From the NCBI RefSeq assembly GCF_000235425.2, contig NZ_KI912266.1, forward strand, positions 7,308,720 to 7,372,719: a stretch of DNA of 64,000 nt. Reading direction: 5' to 3'. This document shows positions 42,423 through 52,733 of the stretch, piece by piece. The notes beneath the pieces were generated by a model, which worked only from the letters and a program-made list of their open reading frames with translations, was not told the DNA's origin and made no database searches. Position 1 is the first letter of the stretch, and the number at the start of each line of letters is the position of its first letter. Origin of the DNA: Pseudofrankia saprophytica (GTDB lineage Bacteria; Actinomycetota; Actinomycetes; Frankiales; Frankiaceae). The position numbers and the translations under genes were made by a program.

Positions 42423-43241
42423 CTACAGCTGAGCCAGCCGGGGCGCGACACCCTGGGCACGGATGAGGGCGCCGGCCTGGCGGGTGAGCTCTCGGGAGTT
42501 GCCGAGCAGGCCGTCGAGGACCAGGGCGCGGCGGATGTGGTGGTGCAGGGCGTGCTCGGCGGTGAAGCCGATGCCGCCGAGGACCTGTTGGCAGTGACGG
42601 GCGGCGTCGAGCGCCGCCTGGCCGGCGGACGCCTTGGCCAGCAGGGAGCCAAGCTCGTCCTCGGCGACCGTGAGCGTGGCCTCGGCGCCCTCCAGGGCGA
42701 CGTAGGTTTCCGCGAGGCGGTGGCGCACGGCCTGGAACGCCGCGATCGGCTTGCCGAACTGGGCCCGGTCGAGCGCGTGCGTGCGGGCGAGGTCGAGCAT
42801 CGCCCGGCCGGTGCCGACCAGCCACCAGCCGAGCGCCCGGCGGCCCGCGGCGAGCGCCGCCGGATCGGCGGCCGCCTTCCCGCCGTCGGCCGCGTCCGGA
42901 TCGACGGCCCGCAGCGGCAGGGCGGCGTCGAGCAGTTCGCCGTCGTCACCCGCGTCCCCGCGCTCCCACACGACGTGGCGGCCGCCGGCATAGGGCAGCG
43001 CCACGGCGGCGCCGACGGGCTGGCCCGCGGCGACGAGCAGCACGTCGCCCAGCAGTGAGGCGTGCGCGCCCGTCTCTCCCAGCAGCGAGAAGACCAGCGG
43101 GACGGCGACGTCGGGCTCCTCGGCGAGCAGGTCCTCCCAGCCGAGCTCGGCCAGGGCCGCGTCGAGCGCGGCCCCCGCCGGGGTCTCGGTCATGGTCCCG
43201 CGCAGCGCCGCGGCGAGCAGCTCCCGTTCCTCCGCGTCCAC
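42423..43241 (-). CDS. Short acyl-CoA dehydrogenase-like protein (partner subunit)
   Basis: 272 aa, clearly shorter than normal ACADs (370-400): the N-terminal helical domain is reduced and the beta domain is small and degenerate, while the C-terminal helices are intact (RAQFGKPIAAFQAVRHRLAE, VLGGIGFTAEHALH). Likely the minor half of a heteromeric ACAD with the 391-aa product of the upstream gene, whose stop is two bases away. GTG start. It may have lost the substrate loop and serve mainly to bind FAD at the interface, as in known two-gene ACADs. Confidence 0.8.
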   Translation of the reverse strand: MDAEERELLAAALRGTMTETPAGAALDAALAELGWEDLLAEEPDVAVPLVFSLLGETGAHASLLGDVLLVAAGQPVGAAVALPYAGGRHVVWERGDAGDDGELLDAALPLRAVDPDAADGGKAAADPAALAAGRRALGWWLVGTGRAMLDLARTHALDRAQFGKPIAAFQAVRHRLAETYVALEGAEATLTVAEDELGSLLAKASAGQAALDAARHCQQVLGGIGFTAEHALHHHIRRALVLDGLLGNSRELTRQAGALIRAQGVAPRLAQL

Positions 43242-43243
43242 GG

Positions 43244-44419
43244 TTACTCCTTGCCCAGGTTGAGGAGCCGGCGGGCGACGATGTTGCGCTGGATCTCGGC
43301 GGTGCCGCCGTAGATGGTCGCGGCCCGCGAGTACAGGTACTCGGTGCGCCAGTCACTGTCGGCCAGCTCGATCACCCCGGGCAGCACGTCGCGCGCCGTG
43401 TTGGACAGCAGCTGCTCGGCGGTCGCCAGCAGGATCTTGTCCACGGACGTCTCCGGGCCCAGGTTCGCGCCGGCCGCGAGCCGGCGCTGGGTGTTGCGCG
43501 AACGGCAGCGGACGGTGTGCAGCGCCAGGTAGGCGGCACCCAGGGCCGCGTCCGTGGTCGCGGTCGGCTCGCTTCCGTCCGTGTCCGCGTCGACGACGAG
43601 TCGGTCGAGCCGGGTGAACAGGTAGGTGATCCGGTGCCAGAAGCAGGTGGACCGCTCGTACGGGAGCAGGTCCATCGCGAGGCTCCAGCCGTCGCCTTCC
43701 TTGCCGAGCATCCGCTCGTTCGGAATGACGACGTCGTCGAAGAACACCTCGGCGAACTCGTCGACGCCGTGCATGGTGCGCAGCGGGCGGACGGTGATGC
43801 CGGGGGTGTCCATGTCGACGAAGAACGCGGTGATGCCGGCGTGGCCGGGCGCGGTGCGGGTGAGCAGCACGCACCGCTGGGCGTACTGGGCGAGGCTCGT
43901 CCAGACCTTCTGGCCGTTGATGACCCAGGCGCCGTCCTCGCGCTGGACCGCGCGGGTCGTCAGCGACGCGAGGTCGCTGCCGGAACCGGGCTCGGAGAAG
44001 CCCTGGCACCACTGCTCGCGGCCGGACAGCAGCAACGGCAGCATCTGGGCCGCCAACTCCGGCTTCGCGTACGAGATCATCGTCGGGGCGAGGACCTCGA
44101 CGAGCGAGTAGTTGGTCGCGTCGGTGAGGTCGCGGTTCGCGACCTCCTCTCCTAGCACCGCCCGCAGCACGTCCGGCCCGCCGAGGCCCCCGGCCTCGAC
44201 CGGCCAGCCGTAGCGCATCCAGCCGGCGTCGAACAGGGCGCGGCGGACCTTGCCGAGCTGGGCGACCTCGGCGTCGAGCGAGTGGTCGGCGGGTTTGGCG
44301 AGCTCGGTCGCGCGCTCGTCGAGCCAGGCGCGCACCGCGGCGCGGAACTCCTCGACGGTGACCGTCTCCCCGTCCACCGGCGGGACGAACCCGGCGGGCA
44401 CCAGCGAGGTCGGGCTCAC
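43244..44419 (-). CDS. Acyl-CoA dehydrogenase, catalytic-loop subunit
   Basis: 391 aa with FSEPGSGSDLASLTT, INGQKVWTSLAQYAQ and YGGTAEIQRNIVARRLL. GTG start at 44419 lies inside the stop region of the SnoaL-like gene (GTGA). The open frame upstream to 44584 is shadow. Pairs with the short ACAD at 42423 and belongs to the minus operon led by the amidohydrolase. Confidence 0.87.
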   Translation of the reverse strand: MSPTSLVPAGFVPPVDGETVTVEEFRAAVRAWLDERATELAKPADHSLDAEVAQLGKVRRALFDAGWMRYGWPVEAGGLGGPDVLRAVLGEEVANRDLTDATNYSLVEVLAPTMISYAKPELAAQMLPLLLSGREQWCQGFSEPGSGSDLASLTTRAVQREDGAWVINGQKVWTSLAQYAQRCVLLTRTAPGHAGITAFFVDMDTPGITVRPLRTMHGVDEFAEVFFDDVVIPNERMLGKEGDGWSLAMDLLPYERSTCFWHRITYLFTRLDRLVVDADTDGSEPTATTDAALGAAYLALHTVRCRSRNTQRRLAAGANLGPETSVDKILLATAEQLLSNTARDVLPGVIELADSDWRTEYLYSRAATIYGGTAEIQRNIVARRLLNLGKE

Positions 44420-44995
44420 AGGTTGATCCGCTCGATGACGTGCGGGATGCCGTGGTCGTGCGCGCCGCTGCGGCGGATGAACGTCATGGCCCTGGTGCGC
44501 AGCCGCCAGCCGTCGGCGGTGCGCAGGTAGGTGTCCCGGTAGTAGCCGATGCGCATGTCGTGCTTGGAGTGCTCGATGAAGCACAGCGGCTGGGTGCCGG
44601 TGGCGTTGATCCCGTCGTCGGCGAAGTCGATGGCGGGCGTTCCGGTCAGGAACAGGCCCTTGGGAGCGGCCGCGACCAGCGCCGGGAAGTCCTTCAGCGC
44701 GAAGGTGTCCCCGAAGGCGGTGTAGGTGCCGTCGGGGGTGAAGACCTTGGTCAGGCCGTCGATGTCGCCCTGAGTGATGGTCACCGCGTAGCGGGCGAGG
44801 GTCTGCTGGATCTCGACCAGATCCTCGATGCGGTTCGGCTTCACCGTCGCGGTCTCCGGCGCCCGGTTCTCGAACACCGGGCTCTCGGCGACAGGGTTCT
44901 CGGCGCCGGAGTTCACGGGCACGGAGTTCTCGGGCACGGGGTTCTCCGCGGCTGGGGTCTCGGACACTGGGGTCTCCGGCGCGCTGGTCTCGGGC

Positions 44996-45018
<23 letters not shown>
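44416..45018 (-). CDS. SnoaL-like / NTF2-fold protein with repeat-rich N-terminus
   Basis: 200 aa. Residues from about 60 on match the SnoaL-like fold (IEDLVEIQQTLARYAVTI, VFTPDGTYTAFG, RLRTRAMTFIRR), related to the 11852 protein. The first 55 residues are a degenerate Pro/Glu/Thr/Ser/Asn repeat (PETPVSETPAAENPVPEN), acidic and surely disordered, not usual for the family; the DNA beneath it is repetitive. The start is uncertain: GTG 45018 or TTG 45006, either overlapping the amidohydrolase stop. Function unknown, probably a small hydratase or isomerase in the operon. Confidence 0.72.
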
Positions 45019-46207
<1,189 letters not shown>

Positions 46208-46262
46208 GGAAGTGCTCACCTCTTCCCTTCGAGCCCGGCCAGGATACGACCAGCCAGGTTAG

Positions 46263-46277
46263 GAGAATCACGTTCTC
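46263..46277. promoter_or_regulatory. 15-bp dyad operator, site 4
   Basis: GAGAATCACGTTCTC, 5-bp arms with the spacing of the dyads at 17471, 22171 and 34491, 56 bases before the amidohydrolase ATG. Confidence 0.55.
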
Positions 46278-46567
46278 AGAGTTGAGTGCCAGATTTTCAC
46301 GTGGTGCGCCGCCGCGTCAAACGTCCCAGCCCGGAGCCCTGACCGCCGTGCAGAAGCCGCGAGCCCTCAACCAGCGCGAATCGGGCCGGGCGCGGGGGCA
46401 CCCCGACCCCGAAGATCGACTGCACAGTTGATTCTCGCAGGGCGAGAAGCTAGTTTCCCTACAGGAGAACAGAGCCGATCAGCAGTACCTACGGCGGCGC
46501 CCGAAACGGTCCACACGCTGGCGCGGGGCGCCTCGGACGCCCGGGCGCCCTCACGGGCAGCCGCGCC

Positions 46568-46647
46568 GAGGAAGTTCTCACCGTGCCACGGAAGTTCTCA
46601 CCGTGCCGAGGAGGTTCTCACCGAGGCGAGGAAGTCCTCACCGAGGC
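46568..46647 (+). repeat. 20-bp tandem repeat, four copies
   Basis: Units at 46568, 46588, 46608 and 46628 follow the consensus GAGGAAGTTCTCACCGWGSC. The unit length is not a multiple of three, so it is not a protein repeat. It lies directly before the ribosome site (GGAAGG) of the aldehyde dehydrogenase gene. Confidence 0.8.
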
Positions 46648-46683
46648 GAGGGCACCCGCGACCGTGGAAGGGAAGGTAGCCCG

Positions 46684-48171
46684 GTGAGCGTCACCGACAC
46701 CACGAACGCGGCCGCCGGCCCGACGGGGGCCGTCAGCGCGGCCGTCACGGCGCCGCGGCGGCACGAGCACTGGATCAACGGCGTGGCCGCGGCCCCCGCG
46801 GGCGGGGCCTACTTCCCCACCCGCAACCCCGCGACCCGCGAGCCGGCCGGCGAGATCGCCGCCGGCACGGCGGCCGACGTCGAGCGCGCCGTCGCCGGGG
46901 CGGCGGCCGCCTGGCCCGCGTGGGCGGCGCGGCCCGCCGGCGAGCGCGCCGACGTCCTGCACGCGGTCGCCGACGCGATGGCGGCCGGGGCCGGCGAGCT
47001 CACCGAGCTGGAGCGGGCCGACACCGGCAAGACGGACGGTCAGCTCAAGCTCGAGATCGACATGTCGGTCGCGTACTTCCGGTACTACGCCGGGGTGCTG
47101 CGCGCGCTGCACGGCCGCACGATCGACCTCGGCGCCGGGGCGCACGCCTACACCCGGCTCGAGCCGTACGGCGTCATCGGGGCGATCACCCCGTGGAACC
47201 TGCCGCTGAACCAGGCGAGCCGCGCGCTCGCCCCGGCGCTGGCCGTCGGCAACGCCGTCGTCGCCAAGCCGAGCGAGTTCACCTCGACGTCCACGGTGCG
47301 CCTCGCCCGGCTCGCGACCGCCGCCGGGCTGCCGGACGGGCTGCTCAACGTGGTCACCGGCACCGGGCCCGACGTCGGCACCCCGCTCGCCGCTCACCCG
47401 CTGGTGCGCAAGGTGGCGTTCACGGGCTCCGTCGCCACCGGGCGCCACCTGGCCCGGGTCGCGGGCGACCGGCTGATCCCGGTGACCCTCGAGCTCGGCG
47501 GCAAGTCCCCGGTCGTCGTCTTCGCCGACGCCGACCTCGACCGCGCCGCGGCCGCCGCCGCAGGCGCGATCCAGGCGAACTCCGGCCAGGTCTGCTCGGC
47601 CACGACCCGCCTGCTCGTCGAGGACGCGGTCCACGACGAGGTGGTCGCGCGCGTCGTCGAGAGACTCGAGCGGCTCCAGCCGGGGGCCGACTTCGGCCCG
47701 ATCATCACCGAGGCGCAGTTCACCAGGGTGCTCGCCGCCTTCACCCAGGCCGCGCGGGACGGCATCCTCCCGGTGACCGGCGGCGCCGCCTACGACGACG
47801 GCCCGGGCGCGGCCGGCCAGTACGTGCGCCCGACCGTGTACGCCGACGTGCCGCCGACGCATCCGCTCGCCCGCGAGGAGGTCTTCGGGCCGGTCCTCGT
47901 CACCCGCCGGTTCTCCGGCGAGGCGGAGGCGCTCGCCTTCGCGAACGACACCGAGTACGGCCTGGTCGCGAGCGTCTGGAGCGGTGACGTCGCCCGCGGG
48001 CTGCGGCTCGCCGAGGGGATCCAGGCCGGCCAGGTAGCCGTCAACGGCGGCCCGCTGAACATCGAGACGCCGTTCGGCGGCTACAAGAACAGCGGCTACG
48101 GCCGCGAGAAGGGCGTCGAGGCCCTGCACGACTACGCCCAGACCAAGACCATCAGCCTCTCCCTGGGCTAG
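46684..48171 (+). CDS. Aldehyde dehydrogenase (NAD(P)+-dependent)
   Basis: Oxidises an aldehyde to the acid; 495 aa, usual family length. ITPWNLPLNQ and VAKPSEFTSTST form the cofactor site, LELGGKSP holds the general-base Glu, SGQVCSATTR the catalytic Cys near 295, and EVFGPVL the family motif. GTG start with GGAAGG upstream, chosen because the open frame to 46603 reads the repeats. Betaine-aldehyde/gamma-aminobutyraldehyde dehydrogenase-like; substrate unknown. First of a three-gene operon. Confidence 0.9.
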   Translation: MSVTDTTNAAAGPTGAVSAAVTAPRRHEHWINGVAAAPAGGAYFPTRNPATREPAGEIAAGTAADVERAVAGAAAAWPAWAARPAGERADVLHAVADAMAAGAGELTELERADTGKTDGQLKLEIDMSVAYFRYYAGVLRALHGRTIDLGAGAHAYTRLEPYGVIGAITPWNLPLNQASRALAPALAVGNAVVAKPSEFTSTSTVRLARLATAAGLPDGLLNVVTGTGPDVGTPLAAHPLVRKVAFTGSVATGRHLARVAGDRLIPVTLELGGKSPVVVFADADLDRAAAAAAGAIQANSGQVCSATTRLLVEDAVHDEVVARVVERLERLQPGADFGPIITEAQFTRVLAAFTQAARDGILPVTGGAAYDDGPGAAGQYVRPTVYADVPPTHPLAREEVFGPVLVTRRFSGEAEALAFANDTEYGLVASVWSGDVARGLRLAEGIQAGQVAVNGGPLNIETPFGGYKNSGYGREKGVEALHDYAQTKTISLSLG

Positions 48172-48189
48172 AGCGAAGGAGCACGGACC

Positions 48190-48627
48190 GTGGACGATGC
48201 GCTGAGCGCCGCGTACGCGCTGCGCAGGGCCATGCTGGGCGACGCCTACGTCGATCGGCAGACCGGCGAGACCGACCCGGTCGCCCGGGATTTCCAGGAC
48301 CACATCACCCGCCAGGCCTGGGGTGTCTGGACCCGCGGCGGAGCCCTCTCCAACCGGGACCGCAGCCTGCTGGTGCTGGCGATGACCGCGGCTCTCGGCC
48401 GGATGGAGGAGTTCCGGCTGCACGCCAGCGCGCAGGCGCGCACCGGCGTGACCGACGCCGAACTCGACGAGCTGCTCTTCCAGGTCGCCGCCTACTGCGG
48501 CGCGCCCGCGGCGATCTCCGCTCGCCGCGCCCTGCGCGAGGTACGCGCCGGCCGCGCCGCTCAGGAGGCCGCCCAGGAGACGGCCACCGCCGCGGACAGC
48601 GGGTCCGCGCCCGGCGAAGGGGCGTGA
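48190..48627 (+). CDS. Carboxymuconolactone decarboxylase-family protein
   Basis: 145 aa of the AhpD/CMD fold: WTRGGALSNRDRSLLVLAMTAALGR and the late YCGAPAAISARRAL match PcaC-type decarboxylases, with the Cys-Gly before PAA. GTG start 18 bases after the aldehyde dehydrogenase. It could decarboxylate a lactone or act as a peroxidase-like hydrolase; without pca neighbours the classical protocatechuate role is unlikely. The last 25 residues are Ala/Thr-rich. Confidence 0.82.
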   Translation: MDDALSAAYALRRAMLGDAYVDRQTGETDPVARDFQDHITRQAWGVWTRGGALSNRDRSLLVLAMTAALGRMEEFRLHASAQARTGVTDAELDELLFQVAAYCGAPAAISARRALREVRAGRAAQEAAQETATAADSGSAPGEGA

Positions 48628-49493
48628 CGATGACCTCCCCGACGGTTGGCTTCGTCGGCCTCGGCAACATGGGCGCCGCACTCGCCGAAAACCTCGTCAG
48701 GTATGGCTTCGACGTCGTCGCCTTCGACGTGGCCGGCCCGGACCGGGCACCCGAGCGTTCCCGGTTCGCGGCCGACCTGGCCGAGGTGGCACGCGAGGCC
48801 GACATCGTCGTGTTCAGCCTCCCGGACGGCACCGTCTCCGAGAAGGTCGCCACCGAGGTGGCCGGCGCGGCCGACCGCCGCGTCACCCACATCATCGACA
48901 CGTCGACGATCGGTGTCGCCGCGGCCGGCCGTATCACCGAGCTGCTCACCGCCGCCGGCATCGGCTATGTCGACGCGCCCGTGTCGGGCGGTGTGGCCGG
49001 CGCCAGGGCCCGCAGGCTGGCGGTCATGTACGCGGGCACCGACGACGCCGTCGAGGCCGTCTACTCGGTGCTCGCCGGGCTGTCGGACAAGATCCGCCGC
49101 GTCGGTGACCGCGCTGGCCTCGGCCAGGCGCTGAAGCTCGCGAACAACTTCCTGTCCGCCACGGCGCTGGCCGCCACCAGCGAGGCCGTCGCGTTCGGCG
49201 TCCAGGCGGGCCTCGACATGAAGACCATGATCGAGGTCCTCAACACCTCCAGTGGCCGCAGCGCCGCCACCGACGACAAGTTCCCGAACGACGTCCTCAC
49301 CGGCCGCTACGGCTCCGGCTTCGCCAACACCCTCATGGCCAAGGACGTCCGCCTCTACCTGGCCGAGGTCCGCGAGGCCGCCGCTCCGGACACCGTGGGG
49401 GCGACGACCGAGGACATCTGGAAGCGCTTCGCCGAAGCCGAGCCAGGGGTCGACTTCACCCGTATCTACCCCTTCGTGGAGGGCTCGGCCTGA
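48624..49493 (+). CDS. NAD(P)-dependent 3-hydroxyisobutyrate dehydrogenase-like enzyme
   Basis: Beta-hydroxyacid dehydrogenase family, 289 aa. N-terminal VGFVGLGNMGAALAENL is the cofactor motif, DAPVSGGVAGA the substrate loop, and LKLANNFLSA carries the catalytic Lys near residue 172. GTG at 48624 overlaps the previous stop (GTGA); ATG at 48630 is the alternative. With the aldehyde dehydrogenase it suggests stepwise oxidation of a hydroxy acid; substrate unknown. Confidence 0.87.
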   Translation: MTMTSPTVGFVGLGNMGAALAENLVRYGFDVVAFDVAGPDRAPERSRFAADLAEVAREADIVVFSLPDGTVSEKVATEVAGAADRRVTHIIDTSTIGVAAAGRITELLTAAGIGYVDAPVSGGVAGARARRLAVMYAGTDDAVEAVYSVLAGLSDKIRRVGDRAGLGQALKLANNFLSATALAATSEAVAFGVQAGLDMKTMIEVLNTSSGRSAATDDKFPNDVLTGRYGSGFANTLMAKDVRLYLAEVREAAAPDTVGATTEDIWKRFAEAEPGVDFTRIYPFVEGSA

Positions 49494-49495
49494 CC

Positions 49496-49540
49496 GGAGG
49501 CCGAGCCGGCCCGGGTCTCGGGTCCCGGGTCATGGCCTCC
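49496..49540 (+). terminator. Hairpin after oxidoreductase operon
   Basis: GGAGGCC (49496-49502) pairs with GGCCTCC (49534-49540) and an inner CCCGGG/CCCGGG pair lies in the loop. Confidence 0.5.
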
Positions 49541-49712
49541 TGAATCCATGCCTCCCGTATCCCCTCCGGGTCCGTTAGGGAAGATCTCGTGCCGAACCGT
49601 GGCCGTCCGCTTCCTGACACGGCAGGGATGCCCGTTCGCCTTCCCAGTGTTGCGCCACATACGGGACGATATGTGCGCGTAACGGAGCGGCCGGATCGCC
49701 AGCGAGGGGACC

Positions 49713-51221
49713 ATGGATCTGCCTGAGCGGACCGACCCGTCGACTGGTATCGGAGACGGCGGCCGCCCGGGTGCCGCTCCGGCGGGCGCCGCCGCCGACC
49801 CGCGCGGCTCCTTACCCCTCAACCGCCATCCGCTGGCCGTCGCGATCGGGAACGCCTCCCTGCTGTGCGTCGGGTACGTGATGCTGGGCTGGCGGCGGCG
49901 GGCGGTCGCCGTCGGCCTGGTGACGTTCGTGCTCGTCATCGTCCTCGCCACGGCGGTGCGGACCGGGTGGTTCGAGGTCGTCTTCGCCGCGTGGTGGCTG
50001 GCTCTCGTCGTGCACGGCTGGCTCCTGGCCGGCGGATGGCCGCGGCGCCGGCGGCGGGCCGGCGGGCGGGCCCGGCTGGTCACCGCGCTCGCGTTCGCGC
50101 TTCCGATGCTCGCGGCCGTCGCCCTGCTCCGCCTCGACGTCGCCGGGATCAACTCGGACCTGGCGGGGGCGGTCCGGGACGGCGACTGCCCACGAGCGAC
50201 GGCGGCCCTGGACGAGAGGTCCGCGGCCCACTACCTGGCCGACCCGCCCGGAGCGGCCCAGGGCGACGTCACCGGGCGGGCCTGCGCCCAGATCCAGAAC
50301 GCGGACGCCCAGTTCGACGCGGCTCTGGGCGCCGACGATGGCGCGCTGACGCAGGGCTTCAGCGACCTGTCGGGAGTTCTCGCGGACATGCCCGGCCACG
50401 AGCGCATGGTCGACAGGGTCCTCGACGGGTTCCTCGACCGCCTGCCCGTGTCGGATGCCTGCGACACCGTGAAGATCCTCGACGGCCTGCGAGCGAGGAA
50501 ACCGACCGGCGACAGGCTGGACCGCGCCGCCGGCGTCGTCCCCCGGCTGGCGCCCGCGGCCATCGTCGGCTGCGGCGACAGCCTCCTGGCCGCGAGCGAC
50601 TGGGAGCCGGCACGCACCGAGTACCAGCGGCTGCTCGACCAGTACCCGGGCGACAAGCTCGCGAGCAAGGCCACCGACGGGATCCGCAAGGCGGGCCAGC
50701 AGATCGAGCTGGCGCACGTCCGCGACCTGCTGGGAACCGGGACCGGCGGCACACAGCCCGCCTACTGCTCCGGCCCGGCGCCCTACAGCGGCGCCGCCCC
50801 GTACCGCGGTGGCAGCCCGAACCGGGCCCTGGTACGCGGCGACAACACGTACGTCGGCAAGCTGCCCCCCGAGTGGTTCACGAACGACGTCGCCGACGCG
50901 GTGGTCGTCGTCTGCGCGGGTGACAAGGAGTACGGAGACACGGTCCGCAGCTGCTCCTACGAGTCCACGTTCAGTCCCTTCGGGCAGAGTGTGGCGTTCA
51001 AGAAGATCGCGATTCCGATCAAGGTCATCGAAGTCCAGACGGGTCGCGTCGTGTCGGACCTGCGGGTGCAGATCAACGGCGCGAGCTGCCCCGCGTCGAT
51101 CAGCTACACCACCTCCGGCTACATCGACACCGGCCCGCCCTCGCAGATGTACGTCGACGCCTCGGATGACGCCATCGCAGGCGGGGTGCGGGCAGCGCTC
51201 GGGCCCGTGATCGCTCCGTGA
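49713..51221 (+). CDS. Membrane-anchored protein of unknown function, tandem copy 1
   Basis: 502 aa. Not recognised to a named family. Three or so hydrophobic helices lie in residues 42-145 (LLCVGYVMLGW, VLVIVLATAV, ALAFALPMLAAVALL); the rest is probably extracellular. A helical region with TPR-like character (DWEPARTEYQRLLDQYPGDKLASKATDG) follows, then a C-terminal beta-rich part with many cysteines (ACDT, GCGDS, YCSGPAP, VCAGD, SCSYES, SCPAS), consistent with disulfides outside the cell. Paralogue of the next gene. A role in envelope sensing or transport is only a guess. Confidence 0.75.
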   Translation: MDLPERTDPSTGIGDGGRPGAAPAGAAADPRGSLPLNRHPLAVAIGNASLLCVGYVMLGWRRRAVAVGLVTFVLVIVLATAVRTGWFEVVFAAWWLALVVHGWLLAGGWPRRRRRAGGRARLVTALAFALPMLAAVALLRLDVAGINSDLAGAVRDGDCPRATAALDERSAAHYLADPPGAAQGDVTGRACAQIQNADAQFDAALGADDGALTQGFSDLSGVLADMPGHERMVDRVLDGFLDRLPVSDACDTVKILDGLRARKPTGDRLDRAAGVVPRLAPAAIVGCGDSLLAASDWEPARTEYQRLLDQYPGDKLASKATDGIRKAGQQIELAHVRDLLGTGTGGTQPAYCSGPAPYSGAAPYRGGSPNRALVRGDNTYVGKLPPEWFTNDVADAVVVVCAGDKEYGDTVRSCSYESTFSPFGQSVAFKKIAIPIKVIEVQTGRVVSDLRVQINGASCPASISYTTSGYIDTGPPSQMYVDASDDAIAGGVRAALGPVIAP

Positions 51222-52654
51222 CCGCCGACCCGGATGGGTCGGCAACTCCTGAGCGCAGTCCGTTGGCCATCGCGGTGGCCAACGCATCCCTGCTGTGCGT
51301 CGGGTACGTCAGGCTGGGCTGGCGGAAGCGGGCGCTCGCCGTCGGCCTGGTGACGCTGACGCTCGTCATCCTGCTCGGCACGGCGTTCCGCACGGTCTGG
51401 TTCGAGATCGTCTTCGTCGTGTGGTGGTTCGCCCAGGTCGCGCACGGCTGGTTCCTCGCGGGCGGGTGGCCACGGCGCCGACCGCGGGCACGCGTGCGGG
51501 CGGGGCTGAGGCCGGCGCTCGCCCTGGCCCTCCCGCTGCTCCTGTTCGTCAGCCTGCTGCGCCTCGACGTCGCGCGGATCAACGGCGACGTCGCGGCGGC
51601 GGTCCGGGACGGCGACTGCGCCCGGGCGACGAAGGCCCTGGACCGCCGAACGTGGGCCCACTATCTCGTGGACGGGCCCGGAGCGGTCCGCAGCGACTCC
51701 ACCGGGCCCGTCTGCAGCCGGATCGAGATCGCCGACGGCCAGTTCGACGCGGTCCTGCGCGGCGACGAAGCGGCCCTGACGCTGGGCTTCGACGGGCTGG
51801 CGGACGTACTCGCGGACGCGCCCGGTCACGAGCACATGGTCGACGCAGTCCTCGACAGATTCCTCGACCGCCTGCCACTGCGGGACTCCTGCTACACCGT
51901 GACGATCCTCGACAGACTGCGCGCCCGGAAACCCACCGGCGACCTGCTGGACCGCGCGGGCGGCACCGTGCCCCGACTCGCACCCGCGGCGATCGTCGAC
52001 TGCGGTGACAGTCTCCTGGCCTCCCAGAAGTGGGAGCCCGCGCGTACCACGTACCAGCGGCTGCTCGACGAGTACCCGGGCGACAAGCTCGCGGGCAGGG
52101 CCACCGACGGGGCCCGCAAGGCGGGCCAGCAGATCGAGCTGGCGCACGTCCGCGAGCTGCTGAAGACAGGGGCGCAGGGCACGCCGTCCGGCTATTGCGC
52201 CGGCCCGGCGCCCTATAGCGGTGCCGCGCCGTACGGCGGCGACGGTCCATACCGCACGCTTTTCATCGGCGGCAGCAAGTACCTCAACGGACTGCCCGCC
52301 GAATGGTCGACGCACGACATCGCCGACGCTGTACTCGCGGTCTGCGCCGGGGGAAAGGGCTACGGCGACGCCACGCGGAGCTGCTCGTACGAGTCCCGAC
52401 CCGGGTCCGACGGCCCCTTCACCGTCACGTTCCACAAGATCGCAATATCCGTCAAGGTGTACGAGGTGCGGACCGCACGCCTCGTGTCGGACATCCGGTT
52501 GCAGGTCGACGGCGTGAGCTGCCCGAGCAACATCTTCTGGGGCAGCTTCAGCTACGAGGAGAGCAGGGCACCCGGCGACATGTTCGTCCGTGTGTCGGAT
52601 GACGAGATCGCCGCCACCGTGCGCGACGCCCTGAAACCGGTGATCGATCCCTGA
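51218..52654 (+). CDS. Membrane-anchored protein of unknown function, tandem copy 2
   Basis: 478 aa, colinear with the 49713 product along its full length: same helices, TPR-like segment (KWEPARTTYQRLLDEYPGDKLAGRATDG) and Cys-rich C-terminal domain (YCAGPAPYSGAAPY, VCAGGK, SCSYES, SCPSN). It lacks about 30 N-terminal residues of copy 1. GTG start lies within the copy 1 stop (GTGA), so the two are co-translated and the products probably interact. Followed by a strong hairpin. Confidence 0.75.
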   Translation: MTADPDGSATPERSPLAIAVANASLLCVGYVRLGWRKRALAVGLVTLTLVILLGTAFRTVWFEIVFVVWWFAQVAHGWFLAGGWPRRRPRARVRAGLRPALALALPLLLFVSLLRLDVARINGDVAAAVRDGDCARATKALDRRTWAHYLVDGPGAVRSDSTGPVCSRIEIADGQFDAVLRGDEAALTLGFDGLADVLADAPGHEHMVDAVLDRFLDRLPLRDSCYTVTILDRLRARKPTGDLLDRAGGTVPRLAPAAIVDCGDSLLASQKWEPARTTYQRLLDEYPGDKLAGRATDGARKAGQQIELAHVRELLKTGAQGTPSGYCAGPAPYSGAAPYGGDGPYRTLFIGGSKYLNGLPAEWSTHDIADAVLAVCAGGKGYGDATRSCSYESRPGSDGPFTVTFHKIAISVKVYEVRTARLVSDIRLQVDGVSCPSNIFWGSFSYEESRAPGDMFVRVSDDEIAATVRDALKPVIDP

Positions 52655-52658
52655 CGGG

Positions 52659-52694
52659 GACCGGGCGGCGCAGGACGACGGAGGCCGCCCGGTC
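52659..52694. terminator. Bidirectional terminator between convergent genes
   Basis: Perfect 11-bp stem GACCGGGCGGC (52659-52669) with 52684-52694, loop of 14 bases, five bases after the stop of the membrane protein gene. Confidence 0.65.
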
Positions 52695-52733
52695 CAGACG
52701 GACGGACGGCCTCCCAGACCGGCACGGGCTGGA

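Larger units (their letters stand above)
46208..46683. promoter_or_regulatory. Divergent promoter region, amidohydrolase / aldehyde dehydrogenase
   Basis: 476-bp gap with the dyad 46263-46277, an outward-facing inverted repeat TTCTCGC (46432-46438) with GCGAGAA (46442-46448), and four tandem 20-bp repeats (46568-46647) leading up to the GTG of the dehydrogenase. A small open frame (46428-46679, 83 codons) crosses the repeats and lacks coding character. Confidence 0.55.

Noticed and set aside
46568-46647. CRISPR array
   Set aside because: The 20-bp units follow each other without spacers and there are no cas genes; it is a simple tandem repeat.
46428-46679. Small 83-codon gene upstream of the aldehyde dehydrogenase
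   Set aside because: It is read through the 20-bp repeats, has no ribosome site and no recognisable protein pattern.
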